Source of the DNA: Candidatus Binatia bacterium | GTDB taxonomy: Bacteria; Desulfobacterota; Binatia; UBA1149; CAITLU01 | Direction: 5' to 3' | Length of the DNA stretch: 64,000 nt | Assembly (NCBI GenBank): GCA_036493895.1 | Contig: DASXOZ010000008.1 | Span: 1 to 64,000 of the forward strand | In this document: positions 15,117 through 26,323 of the stretch, one piece after another | Position numbering within the stretch: the stretch's first letter is position 1 | Layout of the letters: each line of letters starts with the position of its first letter | The notes under the pieces: model-generated | The model's input: only the letters and a program-made list of their open reading frames with translations | What the model was told of the DNA's origin: nothing | Database searches by the model: none | Program-made: the position numbers and the translations under genes

Positions 15117-17783
15117 ATGAACCTGCTCCAGCTTTCAGGCTGCTCGATCGTTGTCGCCCTTGCGGCAGGAATGTTCTGCACAGGCAGCGCTACGGCAGAC
15201 GACGTTTCCGCCGGCGCGACGCCTGCTACGTCATCGTCCGCGACGCAACCGTCAAAAAAGACGAAGGCCGCCGCGGAAACCCCGCAGTCGGACGCCGCGC
15301 CGGGGACAGGTGCTTCCGCACCGGATTCCTCTGTCGAGGAAGTCGTCGTGACGGGAAGCTCGATCAGCGAAGCGCTGGACCAGGCGCGATTCTCGGAATC
15401 GATCGTCGACGTGCTGACCGCGAAGGACTTTGCGGTCACCGGCGACTCGAACGTCGTCGATGCATTGTCGCGCGTCACCGGGGTGACGACCGTCGGCGAC
15501 AAGTATGTCTACGTGCGCGGCCTCGGCGAGCGCTATTCGAGCACGTTGTTCAACGGAGCGATGCTGCCTAGCCCCGACCCGTTTCGCCGCGTGATCCCCC
15601 TCGACCTGTTTCCGAGCGGCGTGATGGACCAGCTGAGCGTGCAGAAAACCTACGCGCCTTACCTGCCCGCGGACTTCTCGGGCGGCTCGGTGCAGCTAAA
15701 AACGCGGTCTGTCCCGGCGGAGCCGGAAACACGCCTGAGCCTGTCGAGCGAGTACCGCGTCGGAACGACGTTCTCCAACAGGGAATGGTACGAAGGCAGC
15801 TCCCAGGACTGGACCGGTTTCGACGGAAGCTACCGCCATCTTCCGAAGAATATCGACGACCTCCAGAACGCCAGTGCGGCGGAAACCCAGCAGCTCGGAC
15901 TCGACATGAATCGCAGCTTCGACGTGGACAACAAGACGCTGCCGCCCAACTTCAAGCTCAAGGGATCTCTCGCCCGCGACTACAAACTCTACATGGGAGA
16001 CGTGGGCTTTCTCATCGGCGGGGAGGGCTACAACGCCTGGCAGCACTACATGAACGGTCACCGGCAGAGCAGCGGCCTGGATCCCTCGTCGACCGACCAG
16101 TCCGAGACGGACAACAACATCAAGTATTCCCTGCTCTCCGCGCTCCAGTGGAAACCCACGAGCCAGCACGAGCTCGATACCAACGTCTTCTATACGCACA
16201 ATACGTACAAGCGCTACGTCACGTACCAGACGTTCAATGCGGGCAACATCAATTTCGTCGACGACATCCGGTCGGACTGGCAGGAGCAGCAGCTCTGGAG
16301 CGTGCAGCTCGCGGGGAACCACAACCCGTTGCACATGCACGATCTCGGCATCGACTGGGCGGCCTCCTACGCCGACGCATCCCGCGTCGAGCCCGACAGC
16401 CGCTTTTACCGTTTCGACGTTCCGTACACCTACGATCCGGTCGGCAATCCGGTCCCGCACTGGGACCAGAAAGTCTTCGACACCGACGTCAACAGCAATG
16501 AGAAGGACTGGGAGGCGCTGACGGACCACGCCTGGGACGCGCACCTGAACACGCAGCTTCCGTTCAAGTTGTCCGACTCGATCTCGACCACCCTGAAGGC
16601 CGGAACCCGCTATTTCGACAAGCAGCGCGACTCGGAGCGCCGCGTCTTCCATTTCCAGACGACCAACCCGGGCAACAAGTACGACAACCTTCCGATCGGC
16701 GCGATCTTCGACGACCCGAACATCGGGTCGCGCTTCGACCAGTGGCAACTGCAGGGCTTCCTCAACGCACTCGACTCCTACAGCGCAGAGGAACAGATCA
16801 TCGCAGGCTACGCGCAGTCGGAGACCGATCTCTGGTCCAAGCTCCATTTGATGGCGGGGGCGCGCTACGAGACCTCGAAGCAGACGATCACGCAGGGCCC
16901 GGAAACTCCCTTCCCATTCACGAAGCTCGACAAGGCCGGGTTCTATCCGGGCGCCGAGGCGACGTGGCTGTTCACGGACGCGCTGCAACTGCGCGCCGCG
17001 TTCAGCCAGACGGTCAACCGGCCCGATCTGCGCGAAATCTCGCCGGCTTCGTATTTCAACTTCGAGGACGGCTACCGTTACGTCGGCAACCCGAACCTCA
17101 AAGTCGCCGAGCTGACGAACTACGACCTGCGCCTGGAGTGGTACCACGGGACCGCCGACGACGTGTCGATCGCAAGCTTCTACAAGGACCTGAAGGATCC
17201 GATCGAGCAGGTCTTCCAGCCGGCCGGCAACATCCGCACCTGGCAGAACGCCGACACCGGGAGGCTCTATGGAATCGAAGTCGAGGCGCGCCAGTCGCTG
17301 GCATCTCTCGGCCGCTGGGCGGAGGACTTCTCCACCCGCGCCAACGCCGCATGGATCGACTCGCAGGCCAAGACCGATCCGGCCAATTCGATCTCACCGC
17401 TTCAGCACCCGAGCCACGCGCTGCAGGGACAGGCTCCGTGGATCGTGAACTGGCAACTGACCTGGTCCAACCTTCCGACCGACACCGACGCGACGATCGC
17501 GTTCAACACGAGCGGAAAGTACATCAAGGACCTCGGCACCGTCGGCTTCGATGATTCCTACCAGCACTCCAAGCCGGAACTTGACCTGACGTTCCGCCAC
17601 GGTTTCCAGTTCTTCGGCGACGAGTACAACCTGACGCTGAAGGCGCGAAACCTGATCGACCCGGTCAACAAGATCACGCGCAACACGGTCAATCCCACGA
17701 CGGGCGAGACGACCAGCAGCGTCACCGAGCTTTCGTACCGGAAGGGACAGCTGTTCTCGATCGAGATCTCGCGAGACTTCTGA
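15117..17783 (+). CDS. TonB-dependent outer-membrane receptor
   Basis: An 888-residue protein with a signal peptide (1-28) and an Ala/Thr/Lys-rich linker. A TonB-box-like stretch SSVEEVVVTGSSISEALDQA lies near residues 78-98, followed by the plug domain (TAKDFAVTGDSNVVDALSRV, YVRGLGERYSSTLFNGAMLP). The remainder is a 22-strand-type barrel ending in a terminal Phe (FSIEISRDF), the outer-membrane assembly signal. No SusC-like or carboxypeptidase-like N-terminal domain is present. The plug style (GLGERYSSTLFNG, PSPDPFRRVIPLDLFP) is that of receptors found in Gram-negatives using diverse large substrates. Start chosen at ATG 15117 with AGGAG upstream. It probably depends on the TonB motor at 0.5-6 kb. 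Ligand unknown. Confidence 0.93.
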   Translation: MNLLQLSGCSIVVALAAGMFCTGSATADDVSAGATPATSSSATQPSKKTKAAAETPQSDAAPGTGASAPDSSVEEVVVTGSSISEALDQARFSESIVDVLTAKDFAVTGDSNVVDALSRVTGVTTVGDKYVYVRGLGERYSSTLFNGAMLPSPDPFRRVIPLDLFPSGVMDQLSVQKTYAPYLPADFSGGSVQLKTRSVPAEPETRLSLSSEYRVGTTFSNREWYEGSSQDWTGFDGSYRHLPKNIDDLQNASAAETQQLGLDMNRSFDVDNKTLPPNFKLKGSLARDYKLYMGDVGFLIGGEGYNAWQHYMNGHRQSSGLDPSSTDQSETDNNIKYSLLSALQWKPTSQHELDTNVFYTHNTYKRYVTYQTFNAGNINFVDDIRSDWQEQQLWSVQLAGNHNPLHMHDLGIDWAASYADASRVEPDSRFYRFDVPYTYDPVGNPVPHWDQKVFDTDVNSNEKDWEALTDHAWDAHLNTQLPFKLSDSISTTLKAGTRYFDKQRDSERRVFHFQTTNPGNKYDNLPIGAIFDDPNIGSRFDQWQLQGFLNALDSYSAEEQIIAGYAQSETDLWSKLHLMAGARYETSKQTITQGPETPFPFTKLDKAGFYPGAEATWLFTDALQLRAAFSQTVNRPDLREISPASYFNFEDGYRYVGNPNLKVAELTNYDLRLEWYHGTADDVSIASFYKDLKDPIEQVFQPAGNIRTWQNADTGRLYGIEVEARQSLASLGRWAEDFSTRANAAWIDSQAKTDPANSISPLQHPSHALQGQAPWIVNWQLTWSNLPTDTDATIAFNTSGKYIKDLGTVGFDDSYQHSKPELDLTFRHGFQFFGDEYNLTLKARNLIDPVNKITRNTVNPTTGETTSSVTELSYRKGQLFSIEISRDF

Positions 17784-17854
17784 GCGCAAGGCGCGACGCG
17801 CGCGGCAAGTTGGGCGGGGCGATTGCGGATGAACGGGAAGCTGCGCGGCCCCGG

Positions 17855-19273
17855 CTAGAGCGTCGGCCAGCAGTCCATCGGCCGGACCGCGTCGTACGCG
17901 GCCGCCGCCTGCAGCACCAGGTCGTCGCGGTGGCGCTGTGCGACGATCTGCAGTCCTGCCGGAAGCGCGCCGTCGGTCATGCCGGCGCGAACCGTCGCAG
18001 CCGGATGCCCGGACATGTTGAAAGGATACGTGAACGCGACCGCCGCCAGCGGCGACTCGACCGGCTCGCCGCCGACCACGCGCGGAAACGGCCCGGCCGC
18101 CCCGAAGGCCTCGGTCGGAAGCGTCGGCGTCAGCAGAAGATCGTAGCGGTCGAACACTTCCTCGAGGATCCGGTTGAGCTCCCAGCGCTCGCGCGCGATG
18201 TCGCCCATCGCCGCCATCGTCAGCTGGGCCGTCGCCAGCGTTCCCTGCCAGAAGCCGCGACCGAGAAGGTGCTCCCTTCCTTCGACCGCGGGAGCCAGCT
18301 CCGCGTACGTTTCCGATCCTGCCAGGTAGGCCCACGCCCTGCCGATGTCCGGAAACACCGTGTCGATCTCGTCCACCGCGTGCCCGAGCGAGCGGAAGAC
18401 CTCGACTCCTGCGTGCACTTCGCGCAGCACGTCGGCATCCACCCGCGCGTAGCCGAGGTCCTTGCTGAACGCGATGCGCAGCTTGCGCAGCGGTTCGTCG
18501 ATCGCATCGCTGTAGGACACCCCGGGAGGCGGCAGCGAATTGGGATCGCTCGGGTGCGGGCCGGCAGTGACGTCGAGCATCAGCGCCGCGTCGCGGATCG
18601 AGCGGGTAAGCGGGCCGTAATGCAGGGTGTCGGCCCAGCGCAGCATGTTCATCGCCGAATCGCCGGTCGGCACGCGCCCGAACGACGGCTTCATGCCGAA
18701 CGCGCCGACATAGCAGGCCGGGATCCGGATCGATCCGCCGCCGTCGGCGGCAGTCGCCATCGGCACCATGCGTGCGGCGATGGCCGCGCCGGAGCCGCCG
18801 CTGGACCCGCCGGGCGTGCGCTCGAGGTTCCACGGATTGCGCGTGACGCCGAACGGCAGGTTCTTCGTGTAGGCCGTGCAGCCGAATTCGGACGTGTTGG
18901 TCTTGCCGACCACGATGGCGCCCGCGGCGCGAAGCCGGGCAACCTGGACCGAATCCTCGGTCGCGACTCGGCCGACGAAAGCCGCCGAGCCGTGGGAGGT
19001 CGGCAGCCCGGCGACGTGCTCCAGGTCCTTGACGCCGAACGGCACTCCGGCCAGCGGCCCCGGCTGCACCCCGGCCAGCAGGCCTTTTTCCTGGATTCGC
19101 GCCTCCTCGAGCGCCCGTTGCGCACAGACGTGCGAGAAGGCGCCGATCGAAGGATTGGTCGCTTCGATGCGCGCGAGCGCCGCCGCGACGCTCTCGACGG
19201 GCGAGATCTCGCCGTCCTGCACCAGAGCCGAAAGCTCATGCATCGGCAGGTCGATCATGGCCGTCTCGTCCAT
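17855..19273 (-). CDS. Amidase (amidase signature family)
   Basis: A 472-residue amidase signature enzyme that hydrolyses an amide of unknown identity. The Ser-cisSer-Lys triad is visible: Lys82 in GVPFGVKD, the cis-Ser in the GGSSGGS loop at 155-161, and the nucleophile Ser181 in [11 protein letters not shown]. Length is normal for the family. Start ATG 19273 has AAAGGAG at good spacing. The gene is convergent with the TonB receptor and preceded by a perfect 16-base palindrome at 19292-19307. The GatA subunit is an alternative member of the family, but no gatB or gatC is nearby, so a catabolic or detoxifying amidase is more likely. Confidence 0.92.
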   Translation of the reverse strand: MDETAMIDLPMHELSALVQDGEISPVESVAAALARIEATNPSIGAFSHVCAQRALEEARIQEKGLLAGVQPGPLAGVPFGVKDLEHVAGLPTSHGSAAFVGRVATEDSVQVARLRAAGAIVVGKTNTSEFGCTAYTKNLPFGVTRNPWNLERTPGGSSGGSGAAIAARMVPMATAADGGGSIRIPACYVGAFGMKPSFGRVPTGDSAMNMLRWADTLHYGPLTRSIRDAALMLDVTAGPHPSDPNSLPPPGVSYSDAIDEPLRKLRIAFSKDLGYARVDADVLREVHAGVEVFRSLGHAVDEIDTVFPDIGRAWAYLAGSETYAELAPAVEGREHLLGRGFWQGTLATAQLTMAAMGDIARERWELNRILEEVFDRYDLLLTPTLPTEAFGAAGPFPRVVGGEPVESPLAAVAFTYPFNMSGHPAATVRAGMTDGALPAGLQIVAQRHRDDLVLQAAAAYDAVRPMDCWPTL

Positions 19274-19291
19274 CGCTGCTCCTTTACTGAG

Positions 19292-19307
19292 ACGTGCTGC
19301 AGCACGT
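19292..19307. promoter_or_regulatory. Perfect 16-bp palindrome upstream of the amidase gene
   Basis: ACGTGCTGCAGCACGT is its own reverse complement and lies 18 bases before the amidase start codon. It looks like an operator for a dimeric regulator. The rest of the 334-base gap up to 19607 shows no gene. Confidence 0.5.
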
Positions 19308-19607
19308 GTTGTCCGGACGCATCGCAAGAACCGTCACGACGCATTGCGGGAGATGGCGAGCCTAGCCGCCCGCCGCCGCCTTGCAAGATCCCGCCGACCC
19401 TGCCTGAGTCGCCATTCAGGAATGAGAAACGCTCGGTCCGCGGCGTCAACGTGCGAACTGTTCTGTCATTTCCTGTGATTCGACTCACGATGAACGATCT
19501 TTTCCCGCGCGAATGCGCGTTCGACGCTTGCGCGCGCGGGTGATGTTTCCTAATTTTTGGGTACGCCCGAAACGGCGAGGGACCGACTACCACCGGGGGG
19601 TGATAGC

Positions 19608-19916
19608 GTGGACGCCAGACAGCCCATTCCTGGGCTCAACAGAAACGAAAGCGACGCGGCCATTGCGGTCGGCGTTTTCCTCATCGGCATGCTGGTGCTG
19701 CTGTGCACCGGTCTGCTCAGCCTGCACATGCTGGCCGGCCTGCCGGACGACATGATCTACGGGATCGCGTTCGCGATGATCGTCTTTACGACGGTCTGCA
19801 TCGGCGCGTTCTGGAAATCGAACATGACGCCGCGGCGCCCAGGGCCCCCACAGCTCGAGTTCCGCAATCCGGCCCGGCGTCGCCGCCGGGCTCCTGCTCG
19901 GCCGAAGCAGCTCTGA
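19608..19916 (+). CDS. Small two-helix membrane protein, unknown function
   Basis: A 102-residue protein with two membrane helices (AAIAVGVFLIGMLVLLCTGL at about 18-38 and a second of about 20 residues starting near 46, IYGIAFAMIVFTTVCIGAF). A basic Arg/Pro-rich tail follows (NPARRRRRAPARPKQL). Start GTG 19608 follows a G-rich stretch GGGGGG that can serve as a ribosome site; a TTG at 19557 is also in frame. I do not recognise a family. The hydrophobic segments and the codon pattern support a real gene. It is convergent with exonuclease III. Confidence 0.6.
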   Translation: MDARQPIPGLNRNESDAAIAVGVFLIGMLVLLCTGLLSLHMLAGLPDDMIYGIAFAMIVFTTVCIGAFWKSNMTPRRPGPPQLEFRNPARRRRRAPARPKQL

Positions 19917-19928
19917 GCGCAGAAAAAC

Positions 19929-20741
19929 TCAGACCTTGAGATCGATGACGACCGGACAGTGGTCCGAGCCGTGCACTTCGTCCCAGATCGCGGCGCCCTC
20001 GACCAGCGGCAGGAACTCGCGATTGACGAAGTGGTAGTCGATCCTCCAGCCGATATTGCGTTCGCGCGCACCGGCGCGGTAGGTCCACCACGTGTAGTCG
20101 CGCTCCTCCGCCTGGCGTCCTTCGTACAGGCGGCCCGGCGTGAAATGCCGGAAGGTATCGACCCATCCCTTGCGCAGGTATTCGCCTAGCGCGGCACGTT
20201 CTTCGGGCAGGAAACCGGTGGTGTCGCGGTTCTCCTTCGGCCTGGCCAGGTCGATCTCTTCATAGGCGGTGTTGAAGTCGCCGCAGATGACGAGGCTCTT
20301 GCCTTCGGCCCTCTCCTCTTCGATCGTCTCGAGCACCGATTCGTAGAACTCGAGCTTGAACGCGAGGCGCACGGGGTCGGGCCCGTTCGGCGTCTGGCGC
20401 CCGTTCGGGAAGTAGATGTTGTAGAGCGTGAACGCTCCGTGTTCGGTGACGAGCACTCGTCCTTCGTCGCGCTCGAACGGCAGGCCCGTCGTCACGAACA
20501 GCGCTTCCTTGCGCACCAGCGTGGCTACGCCGCTGTAGCCGGGACGGGTGGCCGGATGCCAGTAGGAGCAGTAGCCGAGCTGCTCGAGCCGCGCGAGGTC
20601 GCCCTCTGTGATCTGGCCGGGGTTGGCCTTGACCTCCTGGAGACAGACGATGTCGGGTTTTTCCCGGTCCAGGAACTCGAAAAACCCCTTCTTGACGACG
20701 GCTCGGATGCCGTTGACGTTCCACGAAACGATGCGTGTCAA
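19929..20741 (-). CDS. xth: Exodeoxyribonuclease III
   Basis: A 270-residue enzyme of the exonuclease-endonuclease-phosphatase family that cuts at abasic sites and removes 3' blocking groups in base excision repair. Family motifs are in order: SWNVNGIRA, IVCLQEVKA (metal-binding Glu), GYSGVATLVR, VICGDFNTA, YTWWTYR, GWRIDYHFV and GSDHCPVV (catalytic Asp-His). The likely start is TTG 20741 (LTRIVSW), which gives the usual 268-270 residue length and has GAGAGG upstream. A longer in-frame extension to 20930 lacks homology and is Arg-rich. Confidence 0.94.
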   Translation of the reverse strand: MTRIVSWNVNGIRAVVKKGFFEFLDREKPDIVCLQEVKANPGQITEGDLARLEQLGYCSYWHPATRPGYSGVATLVRKEALFVTTGLPFERDEGRVLVTEHGAFTLYNIYFPNGRQTPNGPDPVRLAFKLEFYESVLETIEEERAEGKSLVICGDFNTAYEEIDLARPKENRDTTGFLPEERAALGEYLRKGWVDTFRHFTPGRLYEGRQAEERDYTWWTYRAGARERNIGWRIDYHFVNREFLPLVEGAAIWDEVHGSDHCPVVIDLKV

Positions 20742-20921
20742 AGCTTGAGCCTCTCTGCCTGGGCCGGCTGCGACGCGATCCGCAGCCCGAAGGACGTTTT
20801 TTCCGCCCGCGCCCCAGCGAGTCAAGATCACCCGTTGCAGCGCGGCGGCCGCGTTCGGGCGCATTGACTCGCGGCGCCGGCGAAGCCTAGATTCCCGCTT
20901 CCGGCTCTCCGGGTCATCCGC

Positions 20922-22645
<1,724 letters not shown>

Positions 22646-22655
22646 CCGGCGCTAT

Positions 22656-22767
22656 GGGGTCAGGCACCAGGCGCCGGGATGTTCGTGCCGATTCGGCGCG
22701 AGATGCCAGCGCCTGGTGCCTGACTCCACGATTCAGCGCGACATGCCAGCGCCTGGTGCCTGACCCC
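22656..22767. repeat. REP-like repeat cluster A
   Basis: One forward copy of GGGGTCAGGCACCAGGCGC (from 22656) faces two reverse copies. The reverse copies lie in two 40-bp tandem units (22691-22730 and 22731-22770), each containing GCGCCTGGTGCCTGA. The cluster fills the gap between the thiC stop and the convergent hydrolase and runs into the hydrolase 3' end. The repeats can form long hairpins. Confidence 0.85.
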
Positions 22768-23677
22768 ATCGTCCACATAGAAAGGGCTCCAGCGCTTCGA
22801 GCACCGCCTCGGGCCTCTCCTCGTGAGGCATCAGCGATGCGTGCTTGACGCGCACCAGGCGCGCGCGTCCTTCGAACTGCGGCAGCATGCGCTCGGCATC
22901 GGATACCGGGAACGTCCTGTCGTCCTCGCCCCAGAGAAGAAGCGTCGGTCCGGCGAGCTCGCGGTGGCGCTGGCGCAGGCCGTCGACGACGTTCCACTCG
23001 ATCCCCGTCAGGTAGCCGAGCATGCCGCGAAGCCGGCGCGAAGACGCGAGCACCGGGTCCACGTAGGGCGCGAGCCGCGACGGATCGTCGAACAGGCTCT
23101 TGTCCGAATAGAACTCGCCAAAACCCATTCCCGACCTCAGGTACCACTGCATCGAAAGCAGCGGACGGAACGACAGTGCGCTGCCCGGAAGCCGGGCAGC
23201 GATGCAGTACAGCGGAATCCACGGTGGCCGGTGCCCCGGGATCTCGGTGTTGATCAATGCCTGCCGCGCGATGCGCCCCGGCTCCGACAGCGCGACCAGC
23301 CGCGCGACGGTGGCGCCGGTGTCATGCGCAACGAGGCTGCACCTGTCGAGGTTGAGTCTCGCGAGCAGCAGCGCGACGCGACGAGCCTGCGCCGTGAAGC
23401 GGAAATCCGTGTCGCGATTCCACTCGCTGTCGCCGAGACCTGCCAGGTCGACGGTGATGCACGTGAAACGCGACGCGAGCGCGTCGATGAGATAGCGCCA
23501 CGTGCAGCCGTGCGTCGGGAAACCGTGGACGAAGACGACCGGCGGCCCGCTTCCGAAACGGCGCACGGCCAGCGTCGCATCTTCCACGGCGTGCCTCTCG
23601 ACGGCGGCAGCGGCATACATCGATGCGGCGTCGCCGCTGCGGGTCGGCGCAACTGCCGCCGCGCGCGCCGCGTTCAC
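22733..23677 (-). CDS. Alpha/beta hydrolase
   Basis: A 314-residue alpha/beta-hydrolase-fold protein, similar to haloalkane dehalogenases and epoxide hydrolases in its core. It shows PPVVFVHGFPTHGCTWRYL (oxyanion HGFP), LAGLGDSEW, the nucleophile elbow LVAHDTGATVAR (Asp rather than Ser), LLLWGEDDRTFP and VKHASLMPHEERP (catalytic His). The start is GTG 23677, overlapping the stop of the upstream SnoaL gene (GTGA). The last 11 or so residues, including WGQAPGAGMSR, are encoded by a REP-like repeat that supplies the stop codon. The native C-terminus was probably slightly different. Substrate unknown; Asp as nucleophile fits a dehalogenase or epoxide hydrolase. Confidence 0.86.
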   Translation of the reverse strand: MNAARAAAVAPTRSGDAASMYAAAAVERHAVEDATLAVRRFGSGPPVVFVHGFPTHGCTWRYLIDALASRFTCITVDLAGLGDSEWNRDTDFRFTAQARRVALLLARLNLDRCSLVAHDTGATVARLVALSEPGRIARQALINTEIPGHRPPWIPLYCIAARLPGSALSFRPLLSMQWYLRSGMGFGEFYSDKSLFDDPSRLAPYVDPVLASSRRLRGMLGYLTGIEWNVVDGLRQRHRELAGPTLLLWGEDDRTFPVSDAERMLPQFEGRARLVRVKHASLMPHEERPEAVLEALEPFLCGRWGQAPGAGMSR

Positions 23678-24642
23678 GCCGCTGCCCTGGTCTCCCTGGC
23701 CGCTTCGAGCACCAGTGAGAGCGCCGTCGCATCCAGGCCCGTTTGCGTGCAGAAAGCGGCCAGGTCGAAGAAGAACCTCTCGCGCGCCAGCGTCGGGCCT
23801 GCCAGCTCGAATATGCAGAAAATCGGCAGATCTGCGCTGCGGCCGGTGGCGCCCTGCCCGAGGAAACCGCCGCGCAACGTCAGCTTCGCCCGTCCCCAGC
23901 AGGCAACCTTTCCGCTGTCGCACGCGAAGCCTTCGAGGTGGACGCGGTAGTCCGGAAACGCTGCAAAGAACGTCTCGAGCTGGGCTCGCGTGTCGCTGCG
24001 GTCACTGGAGCGCACGCCGAATGCGACGGTCTCGATCGAGAAGCCGTCGTCGCAGACTAGCAGCACAGCTTCCACGTCCTGCTCGCTCTTGGCGCCGCCG
24101 TAGCAGCGCACCAGCGAGCGTCCCGTCGCCGCCTCGAGATCCGCAGTGTCGCGCGAATCCGGCGGCGGCTCGAACGCGGAGCCTGCAGCGCGCAGCGCGC
24201 TGTCATGCTCGTCGAGGTACGCAGCAACGTGCGCCGCCGTACCGTCGGCAACGTGCTCGACGAGCGCCTCGATCCTGCCGTCCCGGAAGCGCACGAGGTG
24301 ATCGCCGTCGATGCGAAGCGCAGGAAGACCCGCGCGCCGCAGTTCGAGCGAGAAGCGCATCCAGATGCCATCGGGGCGCGTCACCGGTCCCTCGACGATC
24401 TCGGGGATGCGCGCGTCGAAGCGCCGGTCCACGGCATCGACTCCCGCGCGAAGACCGGCGATCACTTCGGCGCGACCGCGACCGCCGGTTCCGAGCGGCA
24501 GGGCGCCGCCGTGGATCACGTGCGTTGCTTCGTCGTGAAACCAGGCTTCGACGCCGGACCACTGGTCGGCGACGAAAGCCATCTCGAAATCGCTCATGTA
24601 ACGGAAGAACAACTCGAGCTGGGTGGGCGAGGACGTCGGCAT
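23674..24642 (-). CDS. Protein with two SnoaL-like/NTF2 domains
   Basis: A 322-residue protein built of two tandem cone-shaped SnoaL/NTF2-like domains, about residues 8-150 and 165-310. The first holds MSDFEMAFVADQWSGVEAWF and HGGALPLGTGGRGRAEVIAG; the second RAQLETFFAAFPDYRVHLEG. Such domains act as small isomerases, cyclases or polyketide-tailoring enzymes, or just bind ligands. The stop overlaps the hydrolase start, so the two are coupled and probably work on the same small molecule. The MocR-type regulator gene lies divergent, 111 bases away, and may control this pair. Confidence 0.8.
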   Translation of the reverse strand: MPTSSPTQLELFFRYMSDFEMAFVADQWSGVEAWFHDEATHVIHGGALPLGTGGRGRAEVIAGLRAGVDAVDRRFDARIPEIVEGPVTRPDGIWMRFSLELRRAGLPALRIDGDHLVRFRDGRIEALVEHVADGTAAHVAAYLDEHDSALRAAGSAFEPPPDSRDTADLEAATGRSLVRCYGGAKSEQDVEAVLLVCDDGFSIETVAFGVRSSDRSDTRAQLETFFAAFPDYRVHLEGFACDSGKVACWGRAKLTLRGGFLGQGATGRSADLPIFCIFELAGPTLARERFFFDLAAFCTQTGLDATALSLVLEAARETRAAA

Positions 24643-24753
24643 CGTCGTTTCTGCTCCTGAAGGATCGGTTCGAACCCGGCGGGGCGGCCTGATTCCGACG
24701 CGCAGGATCGCCCGGCAGCGGCTCCCCTGCCAGATCCACATTTCGGCGATTTC

Positions 24754-26268
24754 ATGGTACCGCTTGCCCCCATGTTGTGGGTCAAGCTCGACGGGGAAGG
24801 CCCTCTTCACCGCCAGCTTTATCGGTCACTGCGAGCAGCGATCCTGGACGGGAGGCTGGGACCGGGCCACCGCCTGCCGTCGACGCGCTCGCTGGCCAAG
24901 GAGCTCGGGCTCTCGCGCAACACCGTGCTGCAGGCCATCGACCAGCTGATCGCCGAAGGCTACGCGTCCGGTCGCGTCGGCTCGGGAACGTACGTCGCGG
25001 CGGTTGCTCCCGCCCTCACCCTTGCCCTTTCCGCCCTCGGCCGTTCCGTGCCGGCGACCACGTCCGAAAAAAGAACCGGCGGCGCTCCTCGCCTGTCGGC
25101 CGCAGGAGAGCGGCTGGTCGCATTGACGTCCCACGTGCGAATGACGTGGAGCCCGTGGCCGGAGCTTCTTCCGTACGATTTCCGCTACGGCGAACCGTCG
25201 CTGCGAGACCTGCCGATGGATACCTGGTCGCGGCTTCTCGCGCGGCGCGCGCGGCGGCTTTCTGCCAGGAGACTGGCCTACCAGCCGCCGGGTGGCGCCA
25301 TCGAGCTTCGCGAAGCACTGGCCGGCTACCTCGCGCGCGCGCGCGGCGTCGTCTCGTCGCCGGACAACATCGTCATCGTGCACGGCTCGCAGCAGGCGAT
25401 CGATCTTGCGGCGAGGCTTCTCGTCGATCCCGGCGACAACGTCGTTCTCGAAGAGCCGCACTACACGGGATTCTCGCTTTGCCTGGCCGCTGCCGGTGCG
25501 AGCCTGGTGCACATCCCGGTCGACGAGCACGGTCTTCGCACCGACGACCTCGAGAAGGTGGAGAAGGCACGCCTGGCGTGCGTCACTCCGTCCCACCAGT
25601 ATCCGATGGGCTCGGTGCTCGCGCTGCCGCGGCGCCTGGCGCTGGTGGACTGGGCGCGGCGGCGCGATGCGTGGATCTTCGAAGACGATTACGACGGCGA
25701 GTTCCGCTACGACGGCAAACCGATCGAATGCCTGCAGGCCCTCGACCCCGATGGCCGCGTGATCTACGCGGGAACGGCATCCAAGCTGCTGTTCCCGTCA
25801 CTCCGGATCGGCTGGCTCGTCGCGCCGGCATCCCTTGTGACGCACTTCGTTTCGGCCAAGGCGCTGGTCGATACCGGCACACCGACCATCGAGCAGCTCG
25901 CACTCGCCGATTTCATCACCGAAGGACACCTGGAGCGCCACGCCAGGCGCGCGCGTCTTCGCATGGCGACGCGGCGCGACGCGCTTCTCGAGGCGGCCGA
26001 CGCCGAGCTGGCAGGCCGCGTGCGCGTGCTCGGCGCCGGGGCCGGCCTTCACGTGCTCCTGCAGATTCCGGACGTCGACGCGCGCGACGTGCCGCGCCTG
26101 AGGCAGCTTGCGCGCGACCTCGGTGTGGGCGTGTATCCCGCCGCGATGTTCTACGCGCACCCTCCGGCCCATGCCGAGCTGCTGCTCGGCTACGCGGCAC
26201 TCGGCGAGGATACGATCCGCGAAGGAATCCGCCGCCTGCGTCTCGCCTTGGACGCGCTTCAGGCATAG
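24754..26268 (+). CDS. MocR-type regulator: GntR winged helix fused to aminotransferase-like domain
   Basis: A 504-residue protein. Residues 12-75 are a GntR winged-helix domain (PLHRQLYRSLRAAILDGRLG, then RLPSTRSLAKELGLSRNTVL). Residues 125-500 are an aminotransferase class I/II domain with YQPPGG, GSQQAIDL, DDYDGEFRYDG and the PLP-lysine segment YAGTASKLLFPSLRIGW. MocR proteins sense PLP or amino compounds and regulate neighbouring genes. It is divergent from the SnoaL/hydrolase pair, the expected target. ATG 24772 (MLWVKLDGEG) is an alternative start that would still keep the whole DNA-binding domain. Confidence 0.92.
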   Translation: MVPLAPMLWVKLDGEGPLHRQLYRSLRAAILDGRLGPGHRLPSTRSLAKELGLSRNTVLQAIDQLIAEGYASGRVGSGTYVAAVAPALTLALSALGRSVPATTSEKRTGGAPRLSAAGERLVALTSHVRMTWSPWPELLPYDFRYGEPSLRDLPMDTWSRLLARRARRLSARRLAYQPPGGAIELREALAGYLARARGVVSSPDNIVIVHGSQQAIDLAARLLVDPGDNVVLEEPHYTGFSLCLAAAGASLVHIPVDEHGLRTDDLEKVEKARLACVTPSHQYPMGSVLALPRRLALVDWARRRDAWIFEDDYDGEFRYDGKPIECLQALDPDGRVIYAGTASKLLFPSLRIGWLVAPASLVTHFVSAKALVDTGTPTIEQLALADFITEGHLERHARRARLRMATRRDALLEAADAELAGRVRVLGAGAGLHVLLQIPDVDARDVPRLRQLARDLGVGVYPAAMFYAHPPAHAELLLGYAALGEDTIREGIRRLRLALDALQA

Positions 26269-26323
26269 GCGCCGCCACCGCTCGCCGGATTTGCTTCGCT
26301 GGCGGCGCGCGTTATGCAGCCGC

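Noticed and set aside
17855-19273. Amidase as GatA of the tRNA amidotransferase
   Set aside because: No gatB or gatC is nearby and the gene stands alone with its own palindromic site.
22691-22770. Direct repeats that might be a CRISPR array
   Set aside because: The 40-bp units are adjacent with no spacers, number only two, and contain the REP-like hairpin; no cas genes are present.
24662-24690. GGTTCGAACCC sequence like a tRNA T-loop
   Set aside because: No matching acceptor stem, anticodon arm or D-loop can be built around it on either strand.
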